NCBI GenBank assembly: GCA_027596075.1
Contig: JADGJC010000099.1
Location: forward strand, 1 to 64,000
DNA length: 64,000 bases
DNA from: Rhizophlyctis rosea
Taxonomy: Eukaryota; Chytridiomycota; Chytridiomycetes; Rhizophlyctidales; Rhizophlyctidaceae
Direction of reading: 5' to 3'
Positions 33,505 through 45,115 of this stretch are shown here, in pieces. The translations under genes and the position numbers were made by a program. The stretch's first letter is position 1. Each line of letters begins with the position of its first letter. The notes under the pieces are model-generated. The model was not told where the DNA came from and did not search any database. It was given only the letters and a program-made list of their open reading frames with translations.

Positions 33505-36192
33505 CTAATCACCCATCCTCCTCCGCTTCCCAGCATTCTCCACCTCAAACCCCACCTCTCCACCTTCCCGCTCATCGACGTCAATAACCAGCACTCGTTT
33601 CTGGAAAGTGCGTCCCCGCCTTAGATATACAACATTCCAGCAAACGGCGCATCCGCACAACTTGAAACGACCCTTACCTTTTTCTCCCCTCCTCTACCTA
33701 CACCCCTCACCGACGAAGCGCCGCCTCTCACCGCCGATTCCGACGGCACTGGACTCGAAGTAGGACGGAAAAGATCGTCCACTCCGTCAGGTTCGTCGTC
33801 ATCCGGTGGGTGCGGTATTGAAAGCTCTCTGCACGCTTTTGCTGCAGGGGAAACTATGTTCAACATAGTTGAGGTTTAATACAGAAGCAAGTGTCGCGGC
33901 AATTCGTAGATGGTGTACCTCGCTGTATGTTCAGTTCTCGTAGTGATAATCTTGGGTGGGCTTGCCGAGGGTTTATTCTGGTATGCATAGAAGATATGTC
34001 AGTTCAAAATATCAAACTTATGCATCTTCGCCGGAGTCGAACAACACACCCATGCCGTGATTCTATATCATGTGAACTACCAAGAGCTGCGCGCAGCCTT
34101 CGTGGAGAGGTAGTCTCGTGTCTTTGAGCCTCAGTAGGATCGTCGCAACCCATCTGAAGTTGATCGAAATAATCTGTTTGAAGCTCATCATCTGAGAGGA
34201 AGAAATTCAGTAATTTGGCGTTTGGCCTCCCCAGTTCGGGCCATGACAGTTGCGGAATATAGCGCACCTTCTACTATGATGGGAAGATTATTCGCCATAT
34301 GTGAACTAGTTGGACGGTCACAATCATTTGCACTCTCACGAGACGGCGACCGGGTCGGGAGATGTCTTCTGGCCTGCACGTCTACAGGCTCCTCTTTCAC
34401 AGATATCTTCTCTGCGCAAAGATGTAACGGCACATCAGATGAGCATCTCAAAGAAGCATACCACCAACCGTCCAACTTTGCCATCCTTACCTTCCACGTC
34501 CTCTGCGGAACTCTTCCGCGCTGATGACATATCTATCAAAGTCTTCCCCATATCTAGCCCCACCTGCACAATATTTTCCCGCACTCCATCAATGTCCTTC
34601 TTCAACGTCCCCAACCCCTCGTTCACCATCACAGCCTGTCTCTCATCCTTCCTCCCAATTTGCCGCAGCGCGTCCTCCATTCCATCAACCCTCCCCGACA
34701 GCTCCGCGAGGATCTTCTGAATAGCATTCATAGGTACGCCCATTTCTGTGTTCACCCGTGCAGAAAAAGCGTTTAGGGCAGACGTATGTTTCGACGTATC
34801 ACGTTGGAGAGTTTGTAATGTTGAGGTGATTTTGTTACGCCATGCGTTTGAAGCGCTTTCCGTTTGGTTGGTTTGCTTCAATTGCGAGAGAATGTCTATT
34901 TGCCGGTCGTGTAGTTCGTTGAGTCGCTGCGAGATGAAGCATAGTAAGTCTTTGGTTTAAGCGCTGTTACAACAATGAACGATTGGAAAACTCACCACCT
35001 GTGAAGCGGCTATATTCTCAGAAAGTGATCGCAACTCACATGACACATCATTATGAAAAGTTTGCAAAAACGTTTCCAGCTCGGTCCTCACAGACGTTCG
35101 AACTGCGCCAGCGCATCAGAGATATGAACTTGCACACCTCAAACATGAGATCACAAAACCTACCACATTCTTCCACCAAAACTCTCAAAGCCTCAGGCTT
35201 AAACCCCTCCACAGTCTCCTCCACCTCCTTTTTGACCATTTCCCGAAACTCTCTAACTTCGCCAAAAGCGCTCTTCAACTTCTTCATCGTGTCCTCCAAA
35301 AGGTACTGCACGTCCTTCTTGAGCAGGAATGACCGAGGATCGAACCCATATGGTGACGTTCCGGACTCGAATATGGTTTGGGATAAAGGTTGCGCGCCGG
35401 ATGAGGGGGGAAGAGCGCTCGATTGGGAGAAGCCGAGGGTGGAGGGTGTTCGTCGTTGGGTGGGAGGTCTGGTAGTTGTGGAGTTTGATGTGGGTGCGGA
35501 GGAAGAGAGAAGGGGAGCTTTGGAAAGGTAGTTGGTGATGAAAGCGGGCACCTGCTGAGTTATTGTTTCGGAGCGGTGTGACGATGTGCGGTTGTGGTTA
35601 TTTTGGGGCGACTGAAGAATGAACATCAATAATGTAAACAATGTGGCCTTTCATCATATTACAAGTTCGGGATACCAACCATCCAATTTCGTGATCTTCC
35701 ATGATACTCCTGTGTCTTGTTACCGCTATTCTCTCTGCCGCTATCACCACGTGATTCCATCTGCTCCACGCCAGTCATGTCGTTGGACTTATCACCAGCC
35801 ATCCGCTCCAGTATACTCTCAGACGCACACGTATCGTCCGACCGCTGCGATTCATCAATATCCACCTGACTCGCCATTCCAATCTGACTGGACCCTAACC
35901 CCCGTATGGTTCCGCCCTTGAAGAGCTGCGGAGATTGCTCACTATAAGCCTGACTGTTCAACTCCATCTGACTGACGCCCTGAGCTTGCGTGAAATTCCC
36001 TCTCGTGAAGAGCGGCGAAGATGCATTATTGGTGTCAGATTGGGTGGAACCTAGCGGGCGGGACTGAGACCGGTCAAGTGGGTGTGATTTTGATGCCGTG
36101 GCAGTAAGATATGATGAGGAAAAGGAAGAGGTAGGTAGAAAGTCGGGGTTTCCCACGCGGAGGACTGGCTTGTATTGGGGTATTGAAGTCAT
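33505..36192 (-). CDS. Coiled-coil protein of unknown function with duplicated Ser-rich segment
   Basis: Multi-exon gene from ATG 36192 (MTSIPQYKPVLRVGNPDF) to TAG at 33505. Parts in order: a disordered Ser/Gln-rich N-terminus containing a ~70-residue segment shared with the chimeric gene at 54.9-59.7 kb (both carry RGLGSSQIGMASQVD); a Ser/Pro segment; then long helices, KDVQYLLEDTMKKLKSAFGE, RLNELHDRQIDILSQLKQ and NTEMGVPMNAIQKILAELSG, predicting a parallel coiled coil; an acidic, Arg-containing tail (VKEEPVDVQARRHLP, ELSIPHPPDDDEPDGVDDL); and a final exon, RVLVIDVDEREGGE ... GKRRRMGD, with a terminal basic cluster. The exon 1 donor (ATG|GTTGGT) is weak. The shape (disordered head, central coiled coil, basic tail) resembles chromosome-axis or kinetochore proteins, but no family can be named. 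Confidence 0.68.
35836..36055. repeat. Copy A of a dispersed coding duplication (partner 55556-55786)
   Basis: About 220 bp with strong base-for-base similarity to 55556-55786 in the same orientation, including the shared run CTGACTCGCCATTCCAATCT. It encodes the shared segment of the two minus-strand genes. Confidence 0.85.
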
Positions 36193-37061
36193 ATTGGTGT
36201 ATGGCCTATTTGTTTCACTCCCGCCAACATGCAATGAGGAGGGTGTATAAGAGTAGAAGAGAACTACTGAGCTACTCCTATTGCGTTCTCGTTGATACTA
36301 ACATTGAGTTGCGAAATGCAGGAACGTGATCGTGGGAAACGGGTGGAGGAAGATAGACTGTCATCTTGGTGTCTCACTTCATATGTCCGTGCCACCAGTG
36401 CAGTGGCGCGGTCTTGGAGGCACAGGACCCTGTCAATTCCCTCACTCAAAGTGGTTCAGCGCGCTTCGCTCAGTTCATATTGTCACATATCTCTGATACC
36501 ACTGCCCTCAAATAGGACGTTTTGATTTACTGAACAAAGACTGTACCTCTCCCCATTGGCCAACAACTTCAGGTGCGCATGCTCGACATTCTTTGGTACC
36601 ATAGAAACGGCCTGGGCCGCTTGGTCTTGGGCATGCATTCGTAAACTACGCTGTCGACTTCAATGCATAGCATGCTTAAAAGTAGCTTACAACTCAACAA
36701 CCTCGTCCAGCTAAATTCAAACTGCCAAACAACGCACCACATGCCCTCGTCCGTGCCGCAAATATTACGGAAACTCTTTGCAAAGCAAAGCGGTCCGTCA
36801 CATCTTCCACCTGCTGCGGAACGGAGATCCTTTTGCGTTGATTCGAGCCCCTCTGACACTCGCAGAGAGACTGCAGTTGGATTGGTGCTTGGGGCAAGGA
36901 ATGCCTGAGCTGCAGCTATCTGAATCGGGTGAGGAAGGGTGTACGGAGTCCAGACCTGCTCCAAGCAAATGCACAGCCGCTAACATATGACGAGGACTAT
37001 TATCAACAAAAGGGTCTGTTGCTTCCTGCGACCATACACCCATCAAATTCATGCCCATCAC
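36193..37061. other. Divergent intergenic region, no supported gene
   Basis: Separates the minus-strand coiled-coil gene and the plus-strand small gene. Short frames on both strands (for example 36569-36964 minus) lack domains and splice chains. Confidence 0.3.
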
Positions 37062-37701
37062 ATGAAATTGCCATTCTTCTCATTGACCAAGTGGTTCAGC
37101 AAAATTCAAGACGATAAGATCTTGAGCACCATTCTAGGGACTTCCCTCATCCGTGCCTTAGCCACTTTCATCGTGTCCACCTATGCCTGTGAAGGAACCT
37201 GGAGTCGGGAGGGCCAGGATGAATTGACTTGTGCAGGATGGGTGGAGGGACACCTCTTCGGTGGTGCCGTCATTATCACCCAGCAGGTGCGAGTGGTAAA
37301 TGCTCATTCCCCATTGCATCCCATCAACATATCAATCAGACAGACACCAACAACTCCGCCCACCTTCAGGAAGGTCAAGTCCCGCACTTGCAGATCTTCA
37401 CCTGGAGGGAAAAACGTGTGTTGGAACGAAGACTAGTCAATGCTGCTTACATCGAACACATACTAAGAGGTAAACAAACAAATGAATCGTATATCTCCAT
37501 AACAAGCTGCTCTCTCATTGATGATTTCATGTGCGTTTACCATGGAATACCATCATAGGACAAGTATGTGACGAACTCTGGGCAGCTAAGCTCAACCCAA
37601 AGACCACCACGCCACTCAACACAGCGCAGGATAGCGAGGAAAGTCGCACAGCATGTGTAGGATTGGAATGCGGTAACCAGCTCAGAGCTTACCATCCTTG
37701 A
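37062..37701 (+). CDS. Small unknown protein, three exons
   Basis: Start MKLPFFSLTKWFSKIQDD at 37062, continuing with an aliphatic stretch (IRALATFIVSTYACEG) to VIITQQ. Intron 1 has CAG|GTGCGA ... CTTCAG|GAAGG ends and leads in frame to EGQVPHLQIFTWREKRVLER and LVNAAYIEHILRG. Intron 2 (AGAG|GTAAAC ... CATCATAG) leads in frame to QVCDELWAAKLNPKTTTPL and a stop at 37699-37701. Three exons joining in phase without internal stops is good evidence for a real gene of ~155 residues. No family recognised; C-terminal Cys residues (ACVGLECGNQ) are notable. Confidence 0.5.
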
Positions 37702-38349
37702 CCCCTCACCTGACGTTACCCGTCTTAATGTTGATGGAAATGGGGCTCCAAATATCTTGGAATACGTTGTAAGCAGCCTCATAATCCGAGCATGTCATCG
37801 TGCACAGGCTTGCATGCAGCTCAGACTGGTACGATATGTTCAGCAAAAACGCTGGGGGTTGAAGTCCTGCTATATGTTTCAACATCATCATTGGCACGAG
37901 TCTCAGTGAGGAGCGTTCGAATCGTTCATACAAACCATTGGTGGGGAATAAATGAATGCGTGAGGAGGTATTGGAGAAAACTCCGATTCATGGTCATGTC
38001 CGCTCACAACGGCTATCCTAGCTACCTTGGTAGTCCCTTATTCTCGAGGAAAGGAAATTGCATCACAAGCCTCCTGATGATTGACTGAACTTCAAACCCT
38101 ATCCACGAAACGGCAAAGTCTGCCGGATTATCAGATGGCCATACTACCAACGAAGACGAAGCGGGGCAACGGTTGAAAACAACTCAAAACAAACAAACAT
38201 CGCGTCTCGCTAAAATCTACAAACAAAACAAAGCTATTGCGAAAAAACTAGAACCGAAACAGATACGGTAAAACACCAGATACCTCCGCCACGCAGCACC
38301 CTAGAAACCGTCTTATTCCCTTTTCCCCAGCACCACAACTGCAACCATT
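37702..38349. other. Intergenic, convergent 3' ends of small gene and epsin
   Basis: No gene seen. The last ~150 bases are A-rich on the plus strand and likely include the epsin 3' UTR (minus strand). Confidence 0.3.
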
Positions 38350-41170
38350 CTAGAAGAACGGCCCAGACTGCTGTTGCTGCCCACCAAACTGGTTCCCAAA
38401 TGGCTGCAACTGTTGCTGCTGCTGAGGCTGGCCAAACGGCTGCCCAAAAGGCGTCGCACCGCCAACCCCACCACCCGGCGCACCAAACGGCGTGCTCTGC
38501 CCAAACCCTCCTGCGCCTTGCCCCATCCCTCCAAACCCTCCCGCCTGACCCATCCCTGCTCCCATCCCTCCCATCCCACCACCCACCCCACCGCCGCCAC
38601 CCTGCGCAGCCAATTGCGCAAGCGTTGGCTGGCTCTTCGGTTGCTCCCATTGGAACTTGTTGCTCCCACCCGCACCGCCAGTCTGGAAGGGGTTTTTGTT
38701 CGGTTGCGCGCCGAAACCGCCGTTAGATTGCTGGTTGGTTGCGTTGGTGTTGCTGCTGCCGAGGAGGTCGAGGTTGACGAGGGAGTTGGCGGGCTTGTTT
38801 GCGGTGGAGCCTATGCCCAGGAAGTCGTTCGATGCGTTATTGGTGGCGCCAAAGGGTGTGTTTTGGGCACCGCCGAAGGGACCACCGGTGTTGTGCGTGG
38901 ATATTGACTACAAACGGGGGCCCGGTTTAACAATCACCGTCCCGCACACTTCCCACATCTCTGCATGCTTACCTGCGTGTTTTGCACTCCACCGAATCCG
39001 CCAAAGCTTGCCGGTCCCGTGTTGTGAGTCGAGATGGGCTACGGCACATTGTCAGCAATGGACGACGATCTGGAAGTGTCCTACATGTGTGCGCATACCT
39101 GTGACTGGTTTCCGAACATGCCAAAGCCACCTCCAGTGTTATGTGTGGAAATGGTCTGCACAGGAAACAACATGTCAGCGAATACAGGCGACCATTGCAA
39201 TTGCGTAGGTTTCATACCGGTTGTCGAGTAGCAAGCGCTGCGAAAGGATCATTGTTGGCATTGGATGCTTGGCCAGCTCCTCCTCCGAAAGGATTGAATT
39301 GACCGCCAGAGGAAGATGAGAGACCAGACGGCACAGCGCTTCCAGCACTACACAGTGACGACTATGCTTCAGCAAATATGTTCTGATTGGATTTTGAGCG
39401 GCTCAAATGACTTACCCCAAAGATCGAGTGGCGGCAAGACTCGCGAACGGGTCAATGGTGGCATTACTGTCATACATAATATGAGCGCCAATGCCTACCG
39501 CGCTGAGGTCTAGCATATGCGATCATTTACCTGGATACTAGACGAGACGCGTCCCCCGTAAGTTGCGCACTGACAGGAGCGGCAGCCGCCCCAAACGGGT
39601 TTGGCTGAGCGTTCCCACCAAAGCCTTGTTGCCCCCCAAATGGATTCGCGTTTGCCTGTTGCTGAGCGAATTGCTGCTGTGCCAGCTGCTGCTGCAACAT
39701 CTGTTGTTGTTGCTGTTGCATCATTTGCTGCTGCTGGAGAGCGGCCTGCTGTTGCATAAATAGTTGTTGTTGTTGCTGCTGCTGCTGGGCCGCAAACGGA
39801 TCTTGTCCACCAAATCCGCTGAAGGGGTCAAACCCGCCCTGATTGAATTGTTGCTGCTGCTGAGGTTGCTGCGCGTCCATACCACCGAAAAAGTCCACCA
39901 AATCATTCCCAGACGAACTAAGGAATGAGGAAATGAACAAGCGCCCACGGTTGTCAAAAAGGTAGATAGCATGTACATACGCGTTGTTGGCCTCTTGCGC
40001 CGCCAGGGCGTCTCTCTCACGCATCCTTCGCTCAATTGCTTCCCTCTCACTGATCATCAAAGCTTTTTGAAGTTCAGGATCCCTAGAAAACGGTCAACTG
40101 TTAGCCTATCTTAATGCATCCCAAGATTGTGATGAAGTCCTACATGTCATCATCACGCTTTCGCGCCTCTTGCTGTGCAGTCTTTTTGCTTTCCTCGATG
40201 GCTTTCCGCAGTTCCTGGTCTTCATTGTAATATGGTCCTGAGCTGTTACCCGCTCCAGCTGATGATGTATTCCGGAACCCGTAGTCATCATCGACGGTGC
40301 CCATTCTACCCCGCATATCTACGCGTTTACGGCGTTCTTCCCGTAATCGACCCTCATCGGCAAGAAGTCCGGTGATATCTTTGCATTTTTGACGGACTGT
40401 GGGGGTTTCGATGAGAATCGTAGCGTGAAAAGATCCGAAAGCCGACTCTTACCATTGGCCCCTTGATCTCTCCCTTCATCGTCTATGTATTGAAATTCCT
40501 TCAATGTTTTAATGACATATAGATTTTCGCGAGCGTACGAAATTACAGCCTCCGATCCATCATGCAACAGGTAATCCAATAGGGTCAATGCCTGGATATA
40601 AGTGTCAACTATACGGCGCTCTCGGCTTTCGATTCAAGGAAGAAGAATCTGACATACTTTGAACACGTGCCGCCAGTTCTTGCCATGATCGTTCAATCGC
40701 TTGTCAATCATTTCCATAATCTCAACAAAATCTCTCCTGTACTCCAAGTTAAGGTGAAACTGCAATAACTCATGCATTGAGAAGAGAAGGACACTAACTG
40801 GGTGAAAGTTGCTGCGGAAATCTCGGCCATCAAAGAACCAGACGGGCCCCACTATTGAAAATAGGTAAGAAGGCGGACAATTACACAGACTGTGAAATCA
40901 TTTTTTTCCATACTGGGTCATTTGAAGTCGCTTGTCTAGGTGAGCGATGATGTATAAGTGCCTGCTAGTATTTTTAAAAATGAACCATAAGGACGCGTGT
41001 ACCTGACTTTTATTTGTATATCGGAGTAACCATGCCGGATGTTCTTCCTGTAAAACAGCAGCACTTTAGTCTTCGCCTCAGGATGAAGCACGCGCGCGAC
41101 AACTGCCAAGTGACAATACGCACGCCGTTCGAAGCAAGCTCTTCCCGATATTCTGAGTACCCGAAGACAT
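38350..41170 (-). CDS. Epsin (ENTH domain clathrin adaptor)
   Basis: Endocytic adaptor of the Ent1/Ent2 type. Start at 41170: MSSGTQNIGKSLLRTA, spliced to KNIRHGYSDIQIKVR, then QATSNDP, WGPSGSLMAEISAATFTQL, YRRDFVEIMEMIDKRLNDHG and ALTLLDYLLHDGSEAVISYA: a complete ENTH domain that binds PI(4,5)P2. Two ubiquitin-interacting motifs follow (EDQELRKAIEESKKTAQQEA; DPELQKALMISEREAIE). Then come a polyQ/polyM tract (encoded by CAG/CAA runs at ~39640-39870), DPF motifs for AP-2 (TIDPFASLAATR, NNDPFAALATR), NPF motifs for EH-domain partners, and a Gly/Gln-rich tail ending SGPFF. At least ten exons. Three consecutive C-terminal exons each begin with xISTHNTG, an exon duplication. The 41171-41711 interval separates it from a divergent kinase gene. 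Confidence 0.92.
38973..39155 (-). repeat. Tandemly duplicated exons encoding ISTHNTG in epsin
   Basis: Exon a (39099-39155, TISTHNTGGGFGMFGNQSQ) and exon b (38973-39038, PISTHNTGPASFGGFGG...) are both phase 0 at each end; a third related exon start (SISTHNTGGPFGG) opens at 38907. All three share the xISTHNTG opening. Confidence 0.85.
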
Positions 41171-41711
41171 CGTGGCGATGTGACGTGGGAACGACGCGAC
41201 ACTGAGGGATGTTAGCTGGAATTAGGGTATGAAGAGGTCGGGCGGTTCTCTCTAGGATGAGTGTGAGTGGGTGATAGCCTGACGAGGGCAGTAGCGGCTT
41301 CGTTGATATGGGTAGTAGAGTATGCCACGCGGTGTTGGTATTAGGATGAGATGAGTGTGAAAAGTTGAGGATGGAGGGCTGTTTTCCTCCCGGTCAGTTG
41401 GATCCAATCCAATGCTGTGATGGTCCTTCTCATCCATGGCCATGCATGACATGTGTGGGGCTGATGATGACGCCCAGGGCAAATGGGGCCATGGAAGCAA
41501 GCGAAGGGAACGAAGGGGGCCTGGCCCGTATAAGCCACAGACTGCGTCATGGTCACACAGAAAGGTGCGTGGTTCGAACTTCACACGAGGGTTTCATTTT
41601 TGGGACCCTTGTTTCTTTACCTTCCAACTTGAATTTTCCCACTTGCCTTGGAATTTCAGAATAACGCAACCATACTAAAATCGCACTATTGTATCCACAT
41701 ACCACCAATCC
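41171..41711. promoter_or_regulatory. Shared divergent promoter region, epsin / CK1-like kinase
   Basis: 540 bp between two divergent starts. No gene. A tRNA B-box-like GGTTCGAAC occurs at about 41571 without a matching cloverleaf. No TATA box is obvious. Confidence 0.4.
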
Positions 41712-43239
41712 ATGAACATGCAAAAGGAGCAACAACACACACTTGCAAACGACCCTACCGCCCAACCCTGTAATACAGTCCTCGGGGGGCTCTACCAGCC
41801 GCTTGAGAAAATAGGCGAAGGCCGGCACGGCGAAGTATTTTCAGGAAGAGACGTGCGTGACAACACACGCGTAGCCATCAAGAGAGAAGCAAAATCCAAA
41901 GAGAATCTGGCAAAGGAAGTTGCCATATATGAGAGGTTGGGGGACTCACGTAAGTCATTAATCTGTCAAACGGGCGTTCTGATATCGACTCTTCTTCGTT
42001 TCTTTTCACAGTCTTGATTTATCCAGCAGGATTCCCAAAGCTATTATATCATGGAGAAACGGTGCGTTCCTTGTTTGAGAACATATCTTGCATCATAGTG
42101 CTCAGAACCGCCAAAAGGAATTGTACAAATATATCGTGATGGAACACCTTGGTCCCACTTTGAAGCGGATACGCGGCAATTCGCCCACCGATACATTCTC
42201 CTTGGAAGCCGTCGTTCATATCGGTCAGTATGCATGATTGATTACCATATTCTCGAGCAACGCCTCTGATCTCATCCAATGCAATGTGGTTCCAGGCCTA
42301 CAAATGGTGCGTTGACTTGATCTGGAAGTCTGACAACACGCAACTTGAAACTTGAGATTCACAATCTTGCTTCGACATCCCTTATAGCTTGACCTCCTCC
42401 ACACGCTCCACAGCAAAGGCATTGTCTACTGCGATATCAAAACAGACGTATGCAAAAGCATCTTACTTATCCGCAAATGACAATAACATCACATGCCCAC
42501 ACACAGAACATCCTAGCACAACCAACATACCCAGAAACATCTACCGACGTAATGTCCATGCGCGTCCACCTAGTGGACTTTGCCAGCACGCGTTCTTGGC
42601 CGCCAACGAACAAAAAGAAACGGAACAGAGGCAGCACGAAGAAGATCGGAACTGCAAAGTACGGGAAGAGATTGGGCGTCACATGTGTTGCCGTTCTCTG
42701 ACAGAAAATGATATCGCTTCTTCCCTGCAGGTACGCCAGTCTGGCTCTCCATAAAGGCAAAGGTAAGCACCCGAATTTGTTTCTACACCATCAATCTTAC
42801 CACTACGTCGCACGAACCAACATCAACCCATACAACAGAACCAACACCCCAAACAGACATCGAATCCCTCTCCTACCTCCTCCTCGACCTCCTCCACGGC
42901 TCCCTCCCCTGGTCCGGAGTCCTCCAAAAAAATTGGACAAGAATCGGTGAACTAAAAGATGAGGCAATCCTCCTGGATCTAATCGAAGGTTTGCCTGTGT
43001 CCATCATGCGGTTTGTCGATTGTGCCCGCGCTGGTGGGCGGAAGTCGGTGGAGTATGGAGTTTTGAAAGGGTTGTTGAGGGAGGCGCTGGTGGAGGGAGT
43101 TGAGGTTGTTGGTGGTGAGGGGAGGGAGAAGGGGAGGGAGAGGGGTGGGGGATGGGCTAGGGTGAGGGAGGGGGTTGGTGGGAGTGGGAGTAGCGATGGA
43201 GGGACGGTGAGTGGTAGGAGTTCTGTGGAGAGTGGGTGA
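41712..43239 (+). CDS. CK1-like protein kinase, divergent
   Basis: Start MNMQKEQQHTLANDP. Kinase motifs in order over about six exons: glycine loop GEGRHGEVFSG, VAIK lysine (RVAIKREAKS), a helix-C Glu in LAKEVAIYERL, hinge IVMEHLGPTLKRI, a catalytic loop IVYCDIKTDN in place of HRDxKxxN (Asp, Lys and Asn kept), LVDFAS in place of DFG, GTPVWLSI where CK1 has GTxRYASI, and DIESLSYLLLDLLHGSLPW, the DLESLGY...GSLPW signature of the CK1 group that lacks APE. The C-terminus is Gly/Ser/Arg-rich, ending SGRSSVESG at 43239. Catalytic Lys, Glu and both Asp are kept, so activity is possible despite the DFA change. Some exon borders in the activation segment are uncertain. Confidence 0.8.
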
Positions 43240-43565
43240 CGTGGGGGGGTTTTCATCAATTTTGGGCGGGTCAGATGGGTTTTGGGGCGGCGCGACATAT
43301 GATTGTTCAGAGCCGACTGGGAATCATGAACGGAAGACATATCCGTTTGCAAAAAAGATACGAAAGGGCAACATGTAAATATGACAACAATCTGCCATAC
43401 CACCCTACATTCTTCGCAAAGTCGGACCCCATCCACGTTCCATGTCATAATTTTGCTCTTACTGGCCTGAGGCGTTCAAGCAGGGAGAAGATACAGTGTT
43501 TTATCATCAATCGGGTCAAACGAAATGAAACCACGAATTACATGCCCCAAACAACATAAGACAAC
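43240..43565. other. Convergent intergenic region
   Basis: Between the plus-strand kinase and the minus-strand epimerase. No gene seen. Confidence 0.3.
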
Positions 43566-44979
43566 CTACGCCACAAGCGTCTGACCACCGGACCATTCCT
43601 CCCCAGGCGCCAGCTTGACGAACTCAGCAACCTTGCCGACTTCGACGCAAATCATGTTGTGGTACTGAGATCATCGATGAATCCGTACTTTAGCTGATGG
43701 TCTCCAAGCGGATTCAAGCAATAAGAATGCGAATCAGGACAGCTCACCTCCTCATCGCCAAAATCGGCCATTCCCTTTGCCTTCTCGATCCAAGGGTTCC
43801 ATACGACTGAGCAACACAAAATGACACACCATCATGAGACCAAAAACTCGTTGAAACTGCAAGAAAGGTACTTATGCCACCACATGACTCACCAACATCA
43901 GGGAAGTTCCTCTTCCTCACCACCACATCCTTCCCCAACCCAGTCCCAACAATGTGGACTTCGTCCCTGTCGACACCCTCATATACCCGGTCGACCTCAG
44001 ACCCGATCGTGACAAGGGCGCGCTCTTCTTGGACGCGGGCTCCCTTGGCGACCTTGTCGGTAAAGGTGTAGTTTGTAAGGGATGTTACGCCGACGTTGGC
44101 GACATCCGCGATGCGGAAGTAGGTGTGGAGGAGGGTGGTGAAGTCCCAGGGTTTCGAGTCGGTGTTCTTGATGTCGATTGTGGTGGTGAGGTGGCTGGCG
44201 GAGAGTTTGACGGTGTAGGTGAGGTGGAAGTCTATGATATTTGGTAATTCGCTCAGTTTAGGCTATCCAGTCTGTCAGCATGAGGTGGTATACCATTGGG
44301 CCACAAAGATCGGAGGTTGTCAGGGACTTCCGAGGGCTTCAAGCCTGTAAGGAGATGTGAGTTGAACGAGCCAAATAGTGCACTCAGGGATTCAAACTCA
44401 CTGAATTGAACCACGGTCTCGGAGCCTTGCTCTTCCTGCTGCACCAATTCCCATCTGTAGATATGATTGTCTTCAGGGTTATGTATGCTGACGCGTTGCA
44501 GAAAGGGAGCTGTACCGTGAGTTACGTGCAAACCCGTGCTGAGGAAGCTTAGAAGTCTCGACCGTCCCGAAGTGGGGAAAGACTAAAGGACTGTCATTGA
44601 ACGCATTGTTAAAAAGACGGATTGAAACCATCCCTTTTACTCAAGTACTGCAAGAAAACTCACATGCCACCACGAATGGCCTTGGTGCCGTTCAAGATCG
44701 CGTTCTTGCTAAAAATAGCACGTGAAGGTGAGTTGAGTCGCATGGACCCGGAGTCCAATAAGTTGAGACGTTATACCTCAAGAAAATCCTCTCTTCCCCG
44801 CCGACCTTCCAGCTGGTCAAGGTGGCGCCGAAATAGTAGACCTCGGCGGAGTCGTTGCCAGAGGTCAAGATGACCTTGTCGGGGTTGCTGGTGTCAACTA
44901 TTCAATTGTTACAAGTTTGAGCCGTTCAGTATGAAGAGGTCTCATTGAATCTACGTTGGAACAGTTACTTACTTGGCAT
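43566..44979 (-). CDS. Glucose-6-phosphate 1-epimerase (hexose-6-phosphate mutarotase)
   Basis: Aldose-1-epimerase-like enzyme that interconverts alpha and beta anomers of glucose 6-phosphate, homologous to yeast YMR099C. The first coding exon is only 7 nt, ATGCCAA|GTAAGT (start 44979); it joins MPI-DTSNPDKVILTSGND. Following exons give EVYYFGATLTSWKVGGEER, SKNAILNGTKAIRGGIPLVF, PHFGTVETSKLPQHGFARN, RWELVQQEEQGSETVVQF, FTLTYTVKLSASHLTTTIDI, WDFTTLLHTYFRIADVANV, VWNPWIEKAKGMADFGDEE and MICVEVGKVAEFVKLAPGEE, ending SGGQTLVA. Conserved family features include IRGGIPLVFPxFG, the QHGFAR histidine and the C-terminal CVEVG glutamate. About eight exons. A TATATAA lies about 20 bp upstream of the ATG. 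Confidence 0.93.
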
Positions 44980-45051
44980 TACGGCGGGTTATATATGCGG
45001 CAGATGGGCGTGGGATTTCTAGATTTTGAAGAACGCGATGAGCGAAGAAGA

Positions 45052-45115
45052 GGGCGGCCATTATTTCGGCCATCACGGCCATTTCGGCCATTACGGCCAT
45101 TGCGGCCATTAATGC
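45052..45115. repeat. CGGCCATT short tandem repeat with overlapping GGCC-N5-GGCC sites
   Basis: The 8-9 bp unit CGGCCAT(T/C)N recurs six times between 45055 and 45110. Four overlapping GGCC-N5-GGCC palindromes result. It lies upstream of the epimerase ATG (44979), in its likely promoter. Confidence 0.85.

Noticed and set aside
41530..41600. tRNA-like sequence with B box GGTTCGAAC
   Set aside because: Acceptor and anticodon stems do not pair; only the T-loop-like core is present.
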